A DNA stretch of 13,860 nt, taken from NCBI GenBank assembly GCA_010029175.1, contig RGNC01000042.1:1-13860 (forward strand), read 5' to 3'. A model generated the notes under the pieces. It saw only the letters and a program-made list of their open reading frames with translations, searched no databases and was not told the DNA's origin. The DNA is from Synechococcaceae bacterium WB8_1B_136. Its GTDB lineage: Bacteria; Cyanobacteriota; Cyanobacteriia; PCC-6307; Cyanobiaceae. This document shows positions 6,992-13,306 of the stretch, piece by piece (the first letter of the stretch is position 1; every line of letters begins with the position of its first letter). A program made the position numbers and the translations under genes.

Positions 6992-7021
6992 CGGTAGGCC
7001 CTCGGTTAACCCCTGGTTAGC
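6992..7021 (-). promoter_or_regulatory. Candidate Pho box upstream of ptrA
   Basis: On the minus strand GCTAACCA (7014-7021) and GTTAACCG (7003-7010) stand 11 bp apart; the second is identical to a repeat in the pstC Pho box. A poor third copy, GCCTACCG, keeps the period (6992-6999). No good -10 lies 19-20 bp downstream; TAGAGT at 6956-6961 is 30 bp away. The position, about 60-90 bp before the ATG and between the pstS terminator and ptrA, suits phosphate control of the regulator itself. Less sure than the pstC and pstS sites. Confidence 0.52.
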
Positions 7022-7056
7022 CGCCCTCGCTCCATCCAGCGCTGGGGCAAACCATG

Positions 7057-7083
7057 AAAAAAGGGGGGCTTGAAGCCCCCCCC
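7057..7083 (-). terminator. Rho-independent terminator of pstS
   Basis: Read on the minus strand, a GC-rich hairpin (arms GGGGGGCTT and AAGCCCCCC at 7063-7071 and 7073-7081) is followed at once by six T (7057-7062). It begins about 30 bp after the pstS stop and separates pstS from ptrA, so ptrA needs its own promoter or read-through. Confidence 0.9.
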
Positions 7084-7114
7084 GAACAAAACAATCCAAG
7101 AAGGTCAGCGTGGC

Positions 7115-8092
7115 TCAGGAGCCAACGTTGCCGATGGCGGCCTTGGCCTTCTTGAGGATGTCGCCACGCAGGGGCACATAGCCCAGATCATCGGCCAGGG
7201 CCTGGGCCTTGTTGCTCAGCATGTACATGAAGGCCTTGCGGAGGTCCATGGCCTTCTCAGCGCCATAGCCGTTCTTGTAGGCCAGGATCCAGGTGAGGGT
7301 GGTGATGGGGTAGCTCTGGGCGCCCGAGGGGTTGGGATCTTCACCAGCCAGGTTGGAATCCAGGCTGATGCTGTTCAGAGCGGCCGTGCCGGTCTTGTAG
7401 CCAGGCTTCACGAAGTTGCCGGCCTTGTTCTGGATCGCGGCGGCCTTGAGGGCGCCCTTCACGAAGGCAACGCTCACGTAGCCGATCGAGCCAGGGGTGT
7501 TGGTGAGCACACCGGCCACACCCTCGTTGCCCTTGCCACCCACGCCAACGGGCCAGTTCACGCTCTTGGCGGCACCCAGGCTCCAAGCCGAGGAGAAGGC
7601 GCTGAGGGAGTTGGTGAAGGCGAAGGTGGTGCCGGAGCCGTCAGAACGGTGGGCCACGGTGATGCGGCCGGCACCACAGTTGAGGGCTTTCCAGTCGGTG
7701 ATCTTGCCCAGGAAGATATCAACAACCTGCTTCTGGGTGAGCTTCAGATCACAGCCAGGCTTGTTGTAGGCGATGGCGATCGAACCGCCGACGGCCGGGA
7801 ACTGAACCACACCACGCTTGACCTTGGCGGCTTCAGAGTCCTTGATCGGCTCGTCGGTGGCGGCGAAGTCGACGGTGCCCTTGACGAATTGCTTGATACC
7901 GGCGCCGGAACCCACCGACTGGTAGTTCACTTTGACGTCGCCGCTGCTGGCGAGGTCCTGGAACCAGCGCTGGTAGATGGGGGCGGGGAAGGTGGCGCCT
8001 GCGCCGTTGAGGGTGGGACCTGCGGAGGCAGCCGTGCCGGCAGCCAGAGCCGCAAGGGTTCCAATGGAAAGGGCCTTCTTCGCGAAGGTCAT
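7115..8092 (-). CDS. pstS: Phosphate ABC transporter substrate-binding protein PstS
   Basis: 325-residue periplasmic phosphate receptor for PstCAB. A Sec signal peptide covers about 1-24 (MTFAKKALSIGTLAALAAGT, cleavage near ASA/G). Phosphate-contact motifs are AGATFPAP (31-38), GSGAGIKQF (61-69), ATDEP with Asp80, and RSDGSGTT (149-156), as in classical PstS. Codon choice is very regular and GC-ending, which suggests a highly expressed gene. The ATG at 8090-8092 follows a Pho box about 53 bp upstream, and the gene ends in a strong terminator, so it is probably monocistronic. It is a different type from the SphX protein in the same window. Clear assignment. Confidence 0.96.
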   Translation of the reverse strand: MTFAKKALSIGTLAALAAGTAASAGPTLNGAGATFPAPIYQRWFQDLASSGDVKVNYQSVGSGAGIKQFVKGTVDFAATDEPIKDSEAAKVKRGVVQFPAVGGSIAIAYNKPGCDLKLTQKQVVDIFLGKITDWKALNCGAGRITVAHRSDGSGTTFAFTNSLSAFSSAWSLGAAKSVNWPVGVGGKGNEGVAGVLTNTPGSIGYVSVAFVKGALKAAAIQNKAGNFVKPGYKTGTAALNSISLDSNLAGEDPNPSGAQSYPITTLTWILAYKNGYGAEKAMDLRKAFMYMLSNKAQALADDLGYVPLRGDILKKAKAAIGNVGS

Positions 8093-8144
8093 GGGAGCAA
8101 CCGTGTTGGAGCACCCAATTTGTACAAAGGCCTCCCCGGTTGAT

Positions 8145-8174
8145 GCGTTATGAGTCGGTTAAGAGCTCGATAAC
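8145..8174 (-). promoter_or_regulatory. Pho box array upstream of pstS
   Basis: Three 8-mers repeat every 11 bp on the minus strand: GTTATCGA (8167-8174), CTTAACCG (8156-8163, 7 of 8 to CTTAACCT) and CATAACGC (8145-8152). A -10-like TACAAA (minus strand, 8119-8124) follows after 20 bp. The array ends about 53 bp before the pstS ATG. I see no other feature in the rest of the 252-bp gap up to the next gene; a C5/G5 hairpin near 8319-8341 lacks a T-run and is not a convincing terminator. Confidence 0.75.
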
Positions 8175-8344
8175 ATTCGGTAGTCGCTGCCGGCGGTCGT
8201 CTCGAGCAGCACATCCGCAGCGCCAACTGAGGCTGACGCCCCTGAATCCTAGGGTCAGCCGTTGCTGAAGCTGCGCTGCTCAGCGCCATTCGCAAGATCC
8301 GCTGCCGCTGGCCATCACCATCCCCCGATCGGCCTGGGGGCTGC

Positions 8345-9682
8345 TCACACCGGCGTGGCGTCCCGCACGCTCTCAAACAGATCGATGTCCCAGGCCACCA
8401 GATCCCGGCGAATCGCCTCGGCCCGGGCCCTCGGCAGCAGGCGCGCCAGATCCTCTCCGGTGATGATGCCCTCCAGCTCACCGCCGTCCTCCCGCAGGAA
8501 CGCCAGGGCATGCCAAGCCAGGATCGCGGCGCCCACCGCCGTGGGGTAGGAAATGTAGGTGGCGCCAGCGTAGGGACTTTTGAGCAGCCCCTGGTAGCGC
8601 AGATAGCTCACGCCAACGGTCTCGATGGTTTTCTGGCGATCGCTGCGCACCTGCTCGGTGTAGCGGATCTCCGCGGCGGCGGCGAAGTGGGCGCGGCGGA
8701 TCACGCCGTTGCGCAGGTAATCCTCAATGCGGCGGGGCTTGTTCATGCCCGGCAGAATGGCCCGCACCATCGCCTCCACCGTGAGTTCACTCTGCTGGGG
8801 CAGGGTGCGCTTGGAGAGCAGGTTGAGCTTGAACAGGGCCTTCACCAGTTCCACTTCAGAACCGCCGGAATACACCCCAATCGATTCGATCTCCGGGAAG
8901 GAGCGATGCAGCGACAGCAGCTCTTCCTGGTAAAGGGGGTATTGGCGGGTGGGGGTGATCTCTCCGGGGAAGGTGTGCTCACGGGCGGCACTGAAGGGCT
9001 CCAGCACCTGCAGGCGGCCATTGCGCAGCAGCCTCGGGCGCTCCGCCAGCTCCTCCAGCGCCACCAGCGGCGACCAGGAAAAGACGATCTCATCGGCATC
9101 GATATCCTCCAGCAGGTAGAGATCCACACTTTCGATCTCCAGATCCCGGCGACGGGCCGCCCGCAGTTGATGCAGGCGCAGGCCGATCAGAAAATTCGTG
9201 ACCCCCGGCGAGATGCCGAAGTTGATCAGGGCGGCACGGCCCCGCTCCCGATAGGCCTGATCCAGGCTGTACTGGGAGAAGGTGAGGGTGCGCTCGGTTT
9301 CGGCGTCATACATGTCGGAGGCGAGATCCACCGCATGGGCGCCGAGCTCCAGGCCCAGCTGCAGCATCGGCTGGTTGAAACGCGGGTGGGCCGCATTCAC
9401 GAGCACCTGGGCCCCGGCGAGGCGGTCGCGCTCCGCATGGCTGCACTGGAAGAAGCGATCGAAATCGGCAACGCCCACGAAATCGATGCGATCAAACAGC
9501 CACTCGGCGTGGAACAGGACATCGCGGGCCAGTTCCGGCTCCAGCACCACCACCACAAAGCGCAGGCAAACGCCATCGCGCTCGGCCAGTTCCGCCAGGC
9601 AGATGAGCATCGAGGAGCCCACGGCACCGAGCCCGAAGAACACCACCGTGAGGGGCTCTGCCTGCAGCGATTGGCTGGTCAT
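8345..9682 (-). CDS. Saccharopine dehydrogenase-like NAD(P)-dependent oxidoreductase
   Basis: 445 residues from the ATG at 9680-9682. The N-terminus is a Rossmann fold with VVFFGLGAVGSS (GxGxxG at 17-22), then VLVNAAHPRFNQ and AHAVDLASD, and the NFGISPGVTN motif at 154-163. This is the layout of the saccharopine dehydrogenase / homospermidine synthase superfamily: a nucleotide-binding half and a substrate half that swap the carbon partner of an amine. The substrate cannot be read from sequence. The frame is open upstream to 9919, but that part is Trp/Cys/Arg-rich, runs inside the next gene, and is not credible. The ATG is 7 bp after the stop of the channel-like gene, which indicates one transcript. 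Confidence 0.82.
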   Translation of the reverse strand: MTSQSLQAEPLTVVFFGLGAVGSSMLICLAELAERDGVCLRFVVVVLEPELARDVLFHAEWLFDRIDFVGVADFDRFFQCSHAERDRLAGAQVLVNAAHPRFNQPMLQLGLELGAHAVDLASDMYDAETERTLTFSQYSLDQAYRERGRAALINFGISPGVTNFLIGLRLHQLRAARRRDLEIESVDLYLLEDIDADEIVFSWSPLVALEELAERPRLLRNGRLQVLEPFSAAREHTFPGEITPTRQYPLYQEELLSLHRSFPEIESIGVYSGGSEVELVKALFKLNLLSKRTLPQQSELTVEAMVRAILPGMNKPRRIEDYLRNGVIRRAHFAAAAEIRYTEQVRSDRQKTIETVGVSYLRYQGLLKSPYAGATYISYPTAVGAAILAWHALAFLREDGGELEGIITGEDLARLLPRARAEAIRRDLVAWDIDLFESVRDATPV

Positions 9683-9689
9683 GGGAGCG

Positions 9690-11603
9690 CTATCTGGGGC
9701 CCGGACTGCAATCATCCTGCGCAGCCTCCGGCGCTTCCGCTGCGGACCCCGGCTCCTGCTCCAGCCCACAGGGCACCCCCTGGCGCCGCAGCTCCTGACG
9801 CAGCAGATCGGCGATGTCGTCATCCAGGGCGGGCAGCAGATGATCGGCTCCATCCAGCAGCCCGAGCACCTCACCGGGAGGGCAGCCCAGCCAGCGGGCC
9901 AGGATCTGCTGCACCTCAAAGCGCCGATCCAGGGCCTGGCCCGTGGGGAAGCGCAGCCGCAGGCGGCAGCGGGGCGGGTTGATCGCGCCGAGTTCCACGC
10001 TGCGCAGGCTGGCGGAGCTGGCCAGCACCACCAGCTGATCGCCCTGGACTAGCACCAGATCAGGGGCGGGCAGCAGGATCGGATCCGGCTGCTGGGCCCG
10101 GGTCAGCGACACCGCCGTGATGCCGTAGCCGTTCTCCAGCCGGGCAATGGTGAGGCCGGACAGGGTGTCGCCCGGGCGGATCCGGTAGCGGACGATCAGC
10201 AGGTTGAGACCACGCAGCCGCAACACCCCCTCCACCCGCTCGCCAAAGGCCGTGGCCACCACGGCATCGGCCACCAGATCCACAGCGGAGATCACCCCCA
10301 TGCCACCGAGCAGCTGGCCCAGCTGCTCAGCAGCCCCGAAGGCATGGGCCAGCACCGCCAGCCTGGCGGCGGGCCACTGCTGTTGCAGCGCCAGGGCCTC
10401 CCGCAGGTTCTGGAGCAGATCGGTGCTCAACACCCCGATGGCGGCCACCTCCAGGCTGGCCAGGGCGGTGATCGCCTCATCGAGGCTCTGGTAGGCCACC
10501 GCTCCCTCCTCCTGGCCGTCGCCGGCGGCCACCTCCACCCGCACCACCGGATGGCCCTGCCGCTTGAGCCGCCGCCCCACCTCCCGGGCCAGGGCATCGC
10601 CTCCCACCAGCAGCACGGGATGCTGATCGCCGCGATGCAGGCGCCGCCGCCGCTGCCCCAGCCGCTCCCGCAGCAGGCGCTCGAGGATCACCGCCACGAT
10701 CGCCGAGGTGATCAGGGTTCCCACCAGGGAATAGGCCAGGGTGAGCAGCACCAGCCAGCCACTGATGGGGTCGGATGGGGGCCTGCCGCTGAGCAGCACG
10801 TTCACGGGGTCCACGTACTCCCCCTTGAGCAGCGCCAGGGTGACGAACATCCCCTGGGTCCACCCCTGGAAGCGGGCAAAGATCTGCACACCCAACCCGG
10901 TGAGCAACACCAGCACCAGGGCAGAGAGCTGCTGCGGGGGCGACAGCGACCGCCACAGCGCGACGGTGCGACCCTGCAGCCAGCGCAGCCCGCGCCAGGG
11001 CTTGTGCCAATCGGGGCCCTGGCCCCGCATCGCCGTGGCCGAGCGATGCAGGGAGCGGGGCGTCAACAGCATCGGCAGCGCGCCAGCGCTGGCCGGGGGC
11101 AGGCGGATCGGTTTCTCCAGCCGGGGATGTCGCCAGGGAGCTTCCGTGAGCTGATAGGTGGTGCCATCCACCTCGAGGCTGGCCGAACCGCCCCCCGGAC
11201 GCAGGGCTGAGGTGATGGCATCGGCGCAGAGCAGGATCGGATCGATCACCGCGATGCCAGGGAGGCGCTGCTCCAGCAGGGCGCCCAGGCTGGCCTGATG
11301 CCGCGCGGAGCGCACCACAATCTCGGCCGTTGGATTCAGCAGCCGCACCTGCAGGGCCGCCTCGAAGTTCGCCGTGCTGTCGGAACTGAGCAACAGCACC
11401 GCGCGGCAGTGGTGGGCGTTGGCCTGCCGCAGCACCCGGGGCAGCCGCATGTCGCCCAGGGTGAGCGAGCCGAGCAACCGCTGCTCCAGGTCGGGATCCC
11501 GCCAGCTGGGCGGCCGCAGATCGAGACAGCGCAGGGGAACCCCGAATTGCAGGAGCCGCTGCAGGCAGGCCTGGCCCATGGCCCCCAGGCCGCACACCAG
11601 CAC
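9690..11603 (-). CDS. TrkA/RCK-type NAD-binding membrane protein, potassium-channel-like
   Basis: 637 residues from a GTG at 11601-11603. Order: Rossmann/TrkA-N-like domain (1-135, CGLGAMG at 4-10); a linker; TM1 (about 225-242); a pore-loop-like segment (250-264); TM2 (about 283-308); a second Rossmann domain (about 328-455, LLVGGDALAREVGRRL); a TrkA-C-like region (about 460-530); and an Ala/Gln-rich tail. This resembles two-TM channels gated by RCK domains, but the loop where a K+ filter (TVGYG) should be reads TLALLKGEYVD, so K+ selectivity is doubtful. The domain order, with Rossmann domains on both sides of the pore, is uncommon. The frame is open to 11927 inside arsR, but only this GTG has a strong AGGAGG. 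Transport role is inferred. Confidence 0.72.
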   Translation of the reverse strand: MLVCGLGAMGQACLQRLLQFGVPLRCLDLRPPSWRDPDLEQRLLGSLTLGDMRLPRVLRQANAHHCRAVLLLSSDSTANFEAALQVRLLNPTAEIVVRSARHQASLGALLEQRLPGIAVIDPILLCADAITSALRPGGGSASLEVDGTTYQLTEAPWRHPRLEKPIRLPPASAGALPMLLTPRSLHRSATAMRGQGPDWHKPWRGLRWLQGRTVALWRSLSPPQQLSALVLVLLTGLGVQIFARFQGWTQGMFVTLALLKGEYVDPVNVLLSGRPPSDPISGWLVLLTLAYSLVGTLITSAIVAVILERLLRERLGQRRRRLHRGDQHPVLLVGGDALAREVGRRLKRQGHPVVRVEVAAGDGQEEGAVAYQSLDEAITALASLEVAAIGVLSTDLLQNLREALALQQQWPAARLAVLAHAFGAAEQLGQLLGGMGVISAVDLVADAVVATAFGERVEGVLRLRGLNLLIVRYRIRPGDTLSGLTIARLENGYGITAVSLTRAQQPDPILLPAPDLVLVQGDQLVVLASSASLRSVELGAINPPRCRLRLRFPTGQALDRRFEVQQILARWLGCPPGEVLGLLDGADHLLPALDDDIADLLRQELRRQGVPCGLEQEPGSAAEAPEAAQDDCSPGPR

Positions 11604-11608
11604 CGGCC

Positions 11609-11614
11609 CCTCCT
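11609..11614 (-). promoter_or_regulatory. Strong Shine-Dalgarno deciding the start of the channel-like gene
   Basis: AGGAGG on the minus strand stands 5 bases before the GTG at 11601-11603. The earlier in-frame candidates, TTG at 11793-11795 and GTG at 11925-11927, both lie inside arsR and lack a comparable site. Confidence 0.6.
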
Positions 11615-11724
11615 GTGGGGCGTCCTGGATCGGATCAGGCAGAGGGAGCGGGGCAGCCGCTCCTATCTGTATCCGCGCCGGCGGCGGCTGGATGTCGTCC
11701 CGAACACAGGGCCCATCACCTGGC

Positions 11725-12057
11725 TCAGGCGCAGGGCCGGGCGGGGGTGGTGCAGCCGGCGGCCAGTTCGGCCAACCAGGCGCGCAGCTGCTCAAGGGCT
11801 CCGGGCTGCAGCCGGTAGTACACCCAGCGCCCCTCCTGGCGGTCGGCCAGCAGCCCCGCCTGCTTGAGCACCTTGAGGTGGAACGAGAGCTTCGATTGCG
11901 CCAGGCCGAGATCGGCGGTGAGATCACACACGCAGCGCTCGCCGCCCGCCAGGGCTTCGATCAGCTGCAGGCGAATCGGATCGGCCAGGGCCTTGAGCAG
12001 CTGGCGGGCTTGATCCGGATCCAGCGCCGCAGAAGCCGGCGAGGGGGCGAGGGGCAC
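11725..12057 (-). CDS. ArsR/SmtB-family metal(loid)-responsive repressor
   Basis: 110 residues with the ArsR winged helix: KALADPIRLQLIEAL (22-36), the metal-site motif ERCVCDL (40-46, Cys42 and Cys44 on the alpha-3 helix), the recognition region SKLSFHLKVLKQAGLL (55-70) and the wing RQEGRWVYYRL (73-83). The C-terminus carries two more cysteines (Cys102, Cys109). CVCDL is the trivalent-arsenic/antimony site of ArsR, so As(III)- or Sb(III)-type sensing is possible; a thiol or other metal sensor is the alternative. No arsenic pump or reductase is in the window. The start is GTG (12055-12057). The gene heads a minus-strand cluster with the channel-like and oxidoreductase genes (121-bp gap to the first) and is divergent from the Uma2 gene. 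Confidence 0.9.
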   Translation of the reverse strand: MPLAPSPASAALDPDQARQLLKALADPIRLQLIEALAGGERCVCDLTADLGLAQSKLSFHLKVLKQAGLLADRQEGRWVYYRLQPGALEQLRAWLAELAAGCTTPARPCA

Positions 12058-12080
12058 GGGCAGCTCGGAAGATCAATCGA

Positions 12081-12097
12081 AACTAGTTGGTGCAACT
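12081..12097. promoter_or_regulatory. Candidate ArsR operator in the arsR/Uma2 intergenic region
   Basis: Two inverted repeats overlap in 17 bp: the palindrome AACTAGTT (12081-12088) and AGTTG-GTG-CAACT (12085-12097). The element stands 24-40 bp before the arsR start, between divergent genes, where an autoregulating ArsR protein usually binds. The sequence does not match a known ArsR operator, so this is positional inference. Confidence 0.33.
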
Positions 12098-12170
12098 GGA
12101 GCGGCTGTACTGGGCGCTGGGGTTGATCGAGCTGGCCTGCCTAGATTGAAGACCCACCGCCGCCGGGGAG

Positions 12171-12815
12171 ATGACCATCGCCCCCAACGCCGCCCAAGCC
12201 CAGGCTGCCGCTGCGACACACGAGGGCCCGCCTGAGCTGCTGTTGCCGGGGGAGCTGCGGCTCACGCCGGAGCAGTTCGCCCTGGTGTGCGAAGCCAACC
12301 CGGAGGCGGTGCTCGAACTGGCGGCCGATGGCCAGCTGATCCGCCTGACCCCCTCCGGCGGCGACACGGGCACCCGCAACACACTCCTCTGCACGCGCCT
12401 GCAGATCTGGGCCCTCAAGCGAGGGGAGTGGATGGTGTTCGACAGCTCCACGGGCTTCCGCCTGCCCGACGGCTCCGTACTCAGCCCGGATGCCTCCGTG
12501 GTGCGGCTGGAGCGCTGGCAGGCCCTGAGCGCCGAGCAACGCCGCGGCTTTCCGCCCCTGTGCCCAGACCTGGTGGTGGAACTGGTGAGTGCCTCGGATG
12601 AGGCCCCCCGTGGAGCCGAGGCCCTGCGCCGCAAGCTGGCCGCTTACCTGGCCAACGGCGCCCTGCTGGGCTGGCTGCTGTTTCCCGAAGAGCGGGCGGT
12701 GGAACTCTGGCGACCGGGGGCGGAGCCCCATCGCCTGGACAAGGCGGAGGTGCTGGAAGGCGGCGAGGTGCTGCCGGGTCTGCGGCTGGAGCTTACCGAA
12801 ATCTGGGAAAGCTGA
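12171..12815 (+). CDS. Uma2-family (DUF820) putative PD-(D/E)XK endonuclease
   Basis: 214 residues. Uma2 proteins are very common in cyanobacteria and have the fold of PD-(D/E)XK nucleases; their cellular role is unsettled. The family core is here: LTPEQFALVCEANPE (31-45), LIRLTPSGGDTGTRN (56-70), GFRLPDGSVLSPDASVV with Asp107, CPDLVVELVSASD (131-143) with Asp133 and Glu137 as likely metal ligands, then RRKLAAYLANGALLGWLLFP with Lys155 and Trp168. Length and motif order are normal and nothing looks broken. The ATG at 12171 has GGGGAG about 2-5 bases upstream. The first 20 residues are an Ala/Gln-rich extension. It is divergent from arsR and precedes the restriction-modification region. Confidence 0.9.
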   Translation: MTIAPNAAQAQAAAATHEGPPELLLPGELRLTPEQFALVCEANPEAVLELAADGQLIRLTPSGGDTGTRNTLLCTRLQIWALKRGEWMVFDSSTGFRLPDGSVLSPDASVVRLERWQALSAEQRRGFPPLCPDLVVELVSASDEAPRGAEALRRKLAAYLANGALLGWLLFPEERAVELWRPGAEPHRLDKAEVLEGGEVLPGLRLELTEIWES

Positions 12816-12816
12816 T

Positions 12817-12887
12817 GGGTGGACCCACAACAATTCCATGCGGGATTTGCATAGTGTTGGGTTGCATTCACAAAGCAGAGTCCACCC
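12817..12887. repeat. Inverted repeat GGGTGGAC / GTCCACCC bounding 55 bp
   Basis: Perfect 8-bp inverted arms at 12817-12824 and 12880-12887 flank a stretch more AT-rich than its surroundings (for example TTTGCATAGTG and CAACAATTCC). The left arm starts two bases after the Uma2 stop. There is no T-run, so it is not a normal Rho-independent terminator. It could be a relic of a small mobile element or simply a hairpin in the Uma2 transcript. Confidence 0.4.
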
Positions 12888-12936
12888 CTTGCCTGAACGG
12901 GCAGACTGACCGCAGCGAAAACGACCCAGCCCTTTG

Positions 12937-13092
12937 ATGGCCGATCAGGAGCTGCTCGACGACGTCCTCGAAGCCCACGAAGAGGCCGGCAGCCCTGCCG
13001 AAAACCCCGAGCTGCGCACGGCGCTGGAGTTCCAGCAGTACAGAAGCGCCATCCCAATGCCGCCCGGCCAGAGCAGAACGTGGTGTGCGTAG
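12937..13092 (+). CDS. Weak small ORF, 51 codons, hypothetical
   Basis: It opens with an acidic, helix-like N-terminus (MADQELLDDVLEAHEEAG) and ends in an unconvincing Ser/Trp/Cys tail. No ribosome site precedes the ATG. The first 33 codons look protein-like; the rest may be out of frame, as if a longer gene were broken. No family recognised. It lies in the roughly 490-bp stretch between the Uma2 gene and hsdM, where I see no confident gene. Confidence 0.28.
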   Translation: MADQELLDDVLEAHEEAGSPAENPELRTALEFQQYRSAIPMPPGQSRTWCA

Positions 13093-13303
13093 CGATGGTT
13101 CAAGACCTCGAGCACCCGACGGTGCCCGGTCAGCCGCTCTGGTGCAGGATCTCCGCAGTGCAGTGGGGCAGACGCTTTTGGACAAGGCCAGGCAGGAAAC
13201 GGCAGTGGCCTTCGTGCCGAGGGGAGAAGTGAAGAGGTTGCCCGTGATCCCCCACCGCAGCGAGCTCCAGCGTGCCGCGAGCCTGGAAGAGGAAGGAGCC
13301 TGA
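13085..13303 (+). CDS. Small ORF directly upstream of hsdM, 72 codons, hypothetical
   Basis: From a GTG it reads, in its second half, DLRSAVGQTLLDKARQETAV and then a short acidic tail (ASLEEEGA), with GC-ending codons. Its TGA is 3 bases before the hsdM ATG, and the hsdM ribosome site (GGAAGGAG) lies in its last codons, so it could be translated just ahead of hsdM. The first 15 residues are Arg/Ala/Pro-rich and doubtful. No family recognised; it may be a gene fragment. Confidence 0.3.
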   Translation: MRSDGSRPRAPDGARSAALVQDLRSAVGQTLLDKARQETAVAFVPRGEVKRLPVIPHRSELQRAASLEEEGA

Positions 13304-13306
13304 ACC

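Noticed and set aside
7070..8143. Plus-strand open frame of 357 codons opposite pstS
   Set aside because: A Gly/Val/Ala/His-rich mirror of pstS codon bias in GC-rich DNA, with no family features.
8319..8341. C5/G5 hairpin after the oxidoreductase gene as a terminator
   Set aside because: No T-run follows it and the loop is long for a five-pair stem.
9683..9919. N-terminal extension of the saccharopine-dehydrogenase-like gene by 79 codons
   Set aside because: The Trp/Cys/Arg-rich translation lies inside the channel-like gene in another frame, and the Rossmann motif starts right after the internal ATG at 9682.
8510..9982. Plus-strand open frame of 490 codons opposite the oxidoreductase gene
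   Set aside because: A His/Gln/Leu-rich antisense shadow; the minus-strand protein has clear Rossmann motifs.
10477..11595. Minus-strand frame of 372 codons within the channel-like gene
   Set aside because: An Ala/Gly/Pro/Arg-rich shifted frame without domains; the TrkA-type frame carries the motifs.
11604..11927. Longer channel-like protein starting at GTG 11927 or TTG 11795
   Set aside because: Both starts lie inside arsR and the added residues are low-complexity; the GTG at 11603 has AGGAGG at ideal distance. A short Pro-rich extension remains possible, since the frame is open.
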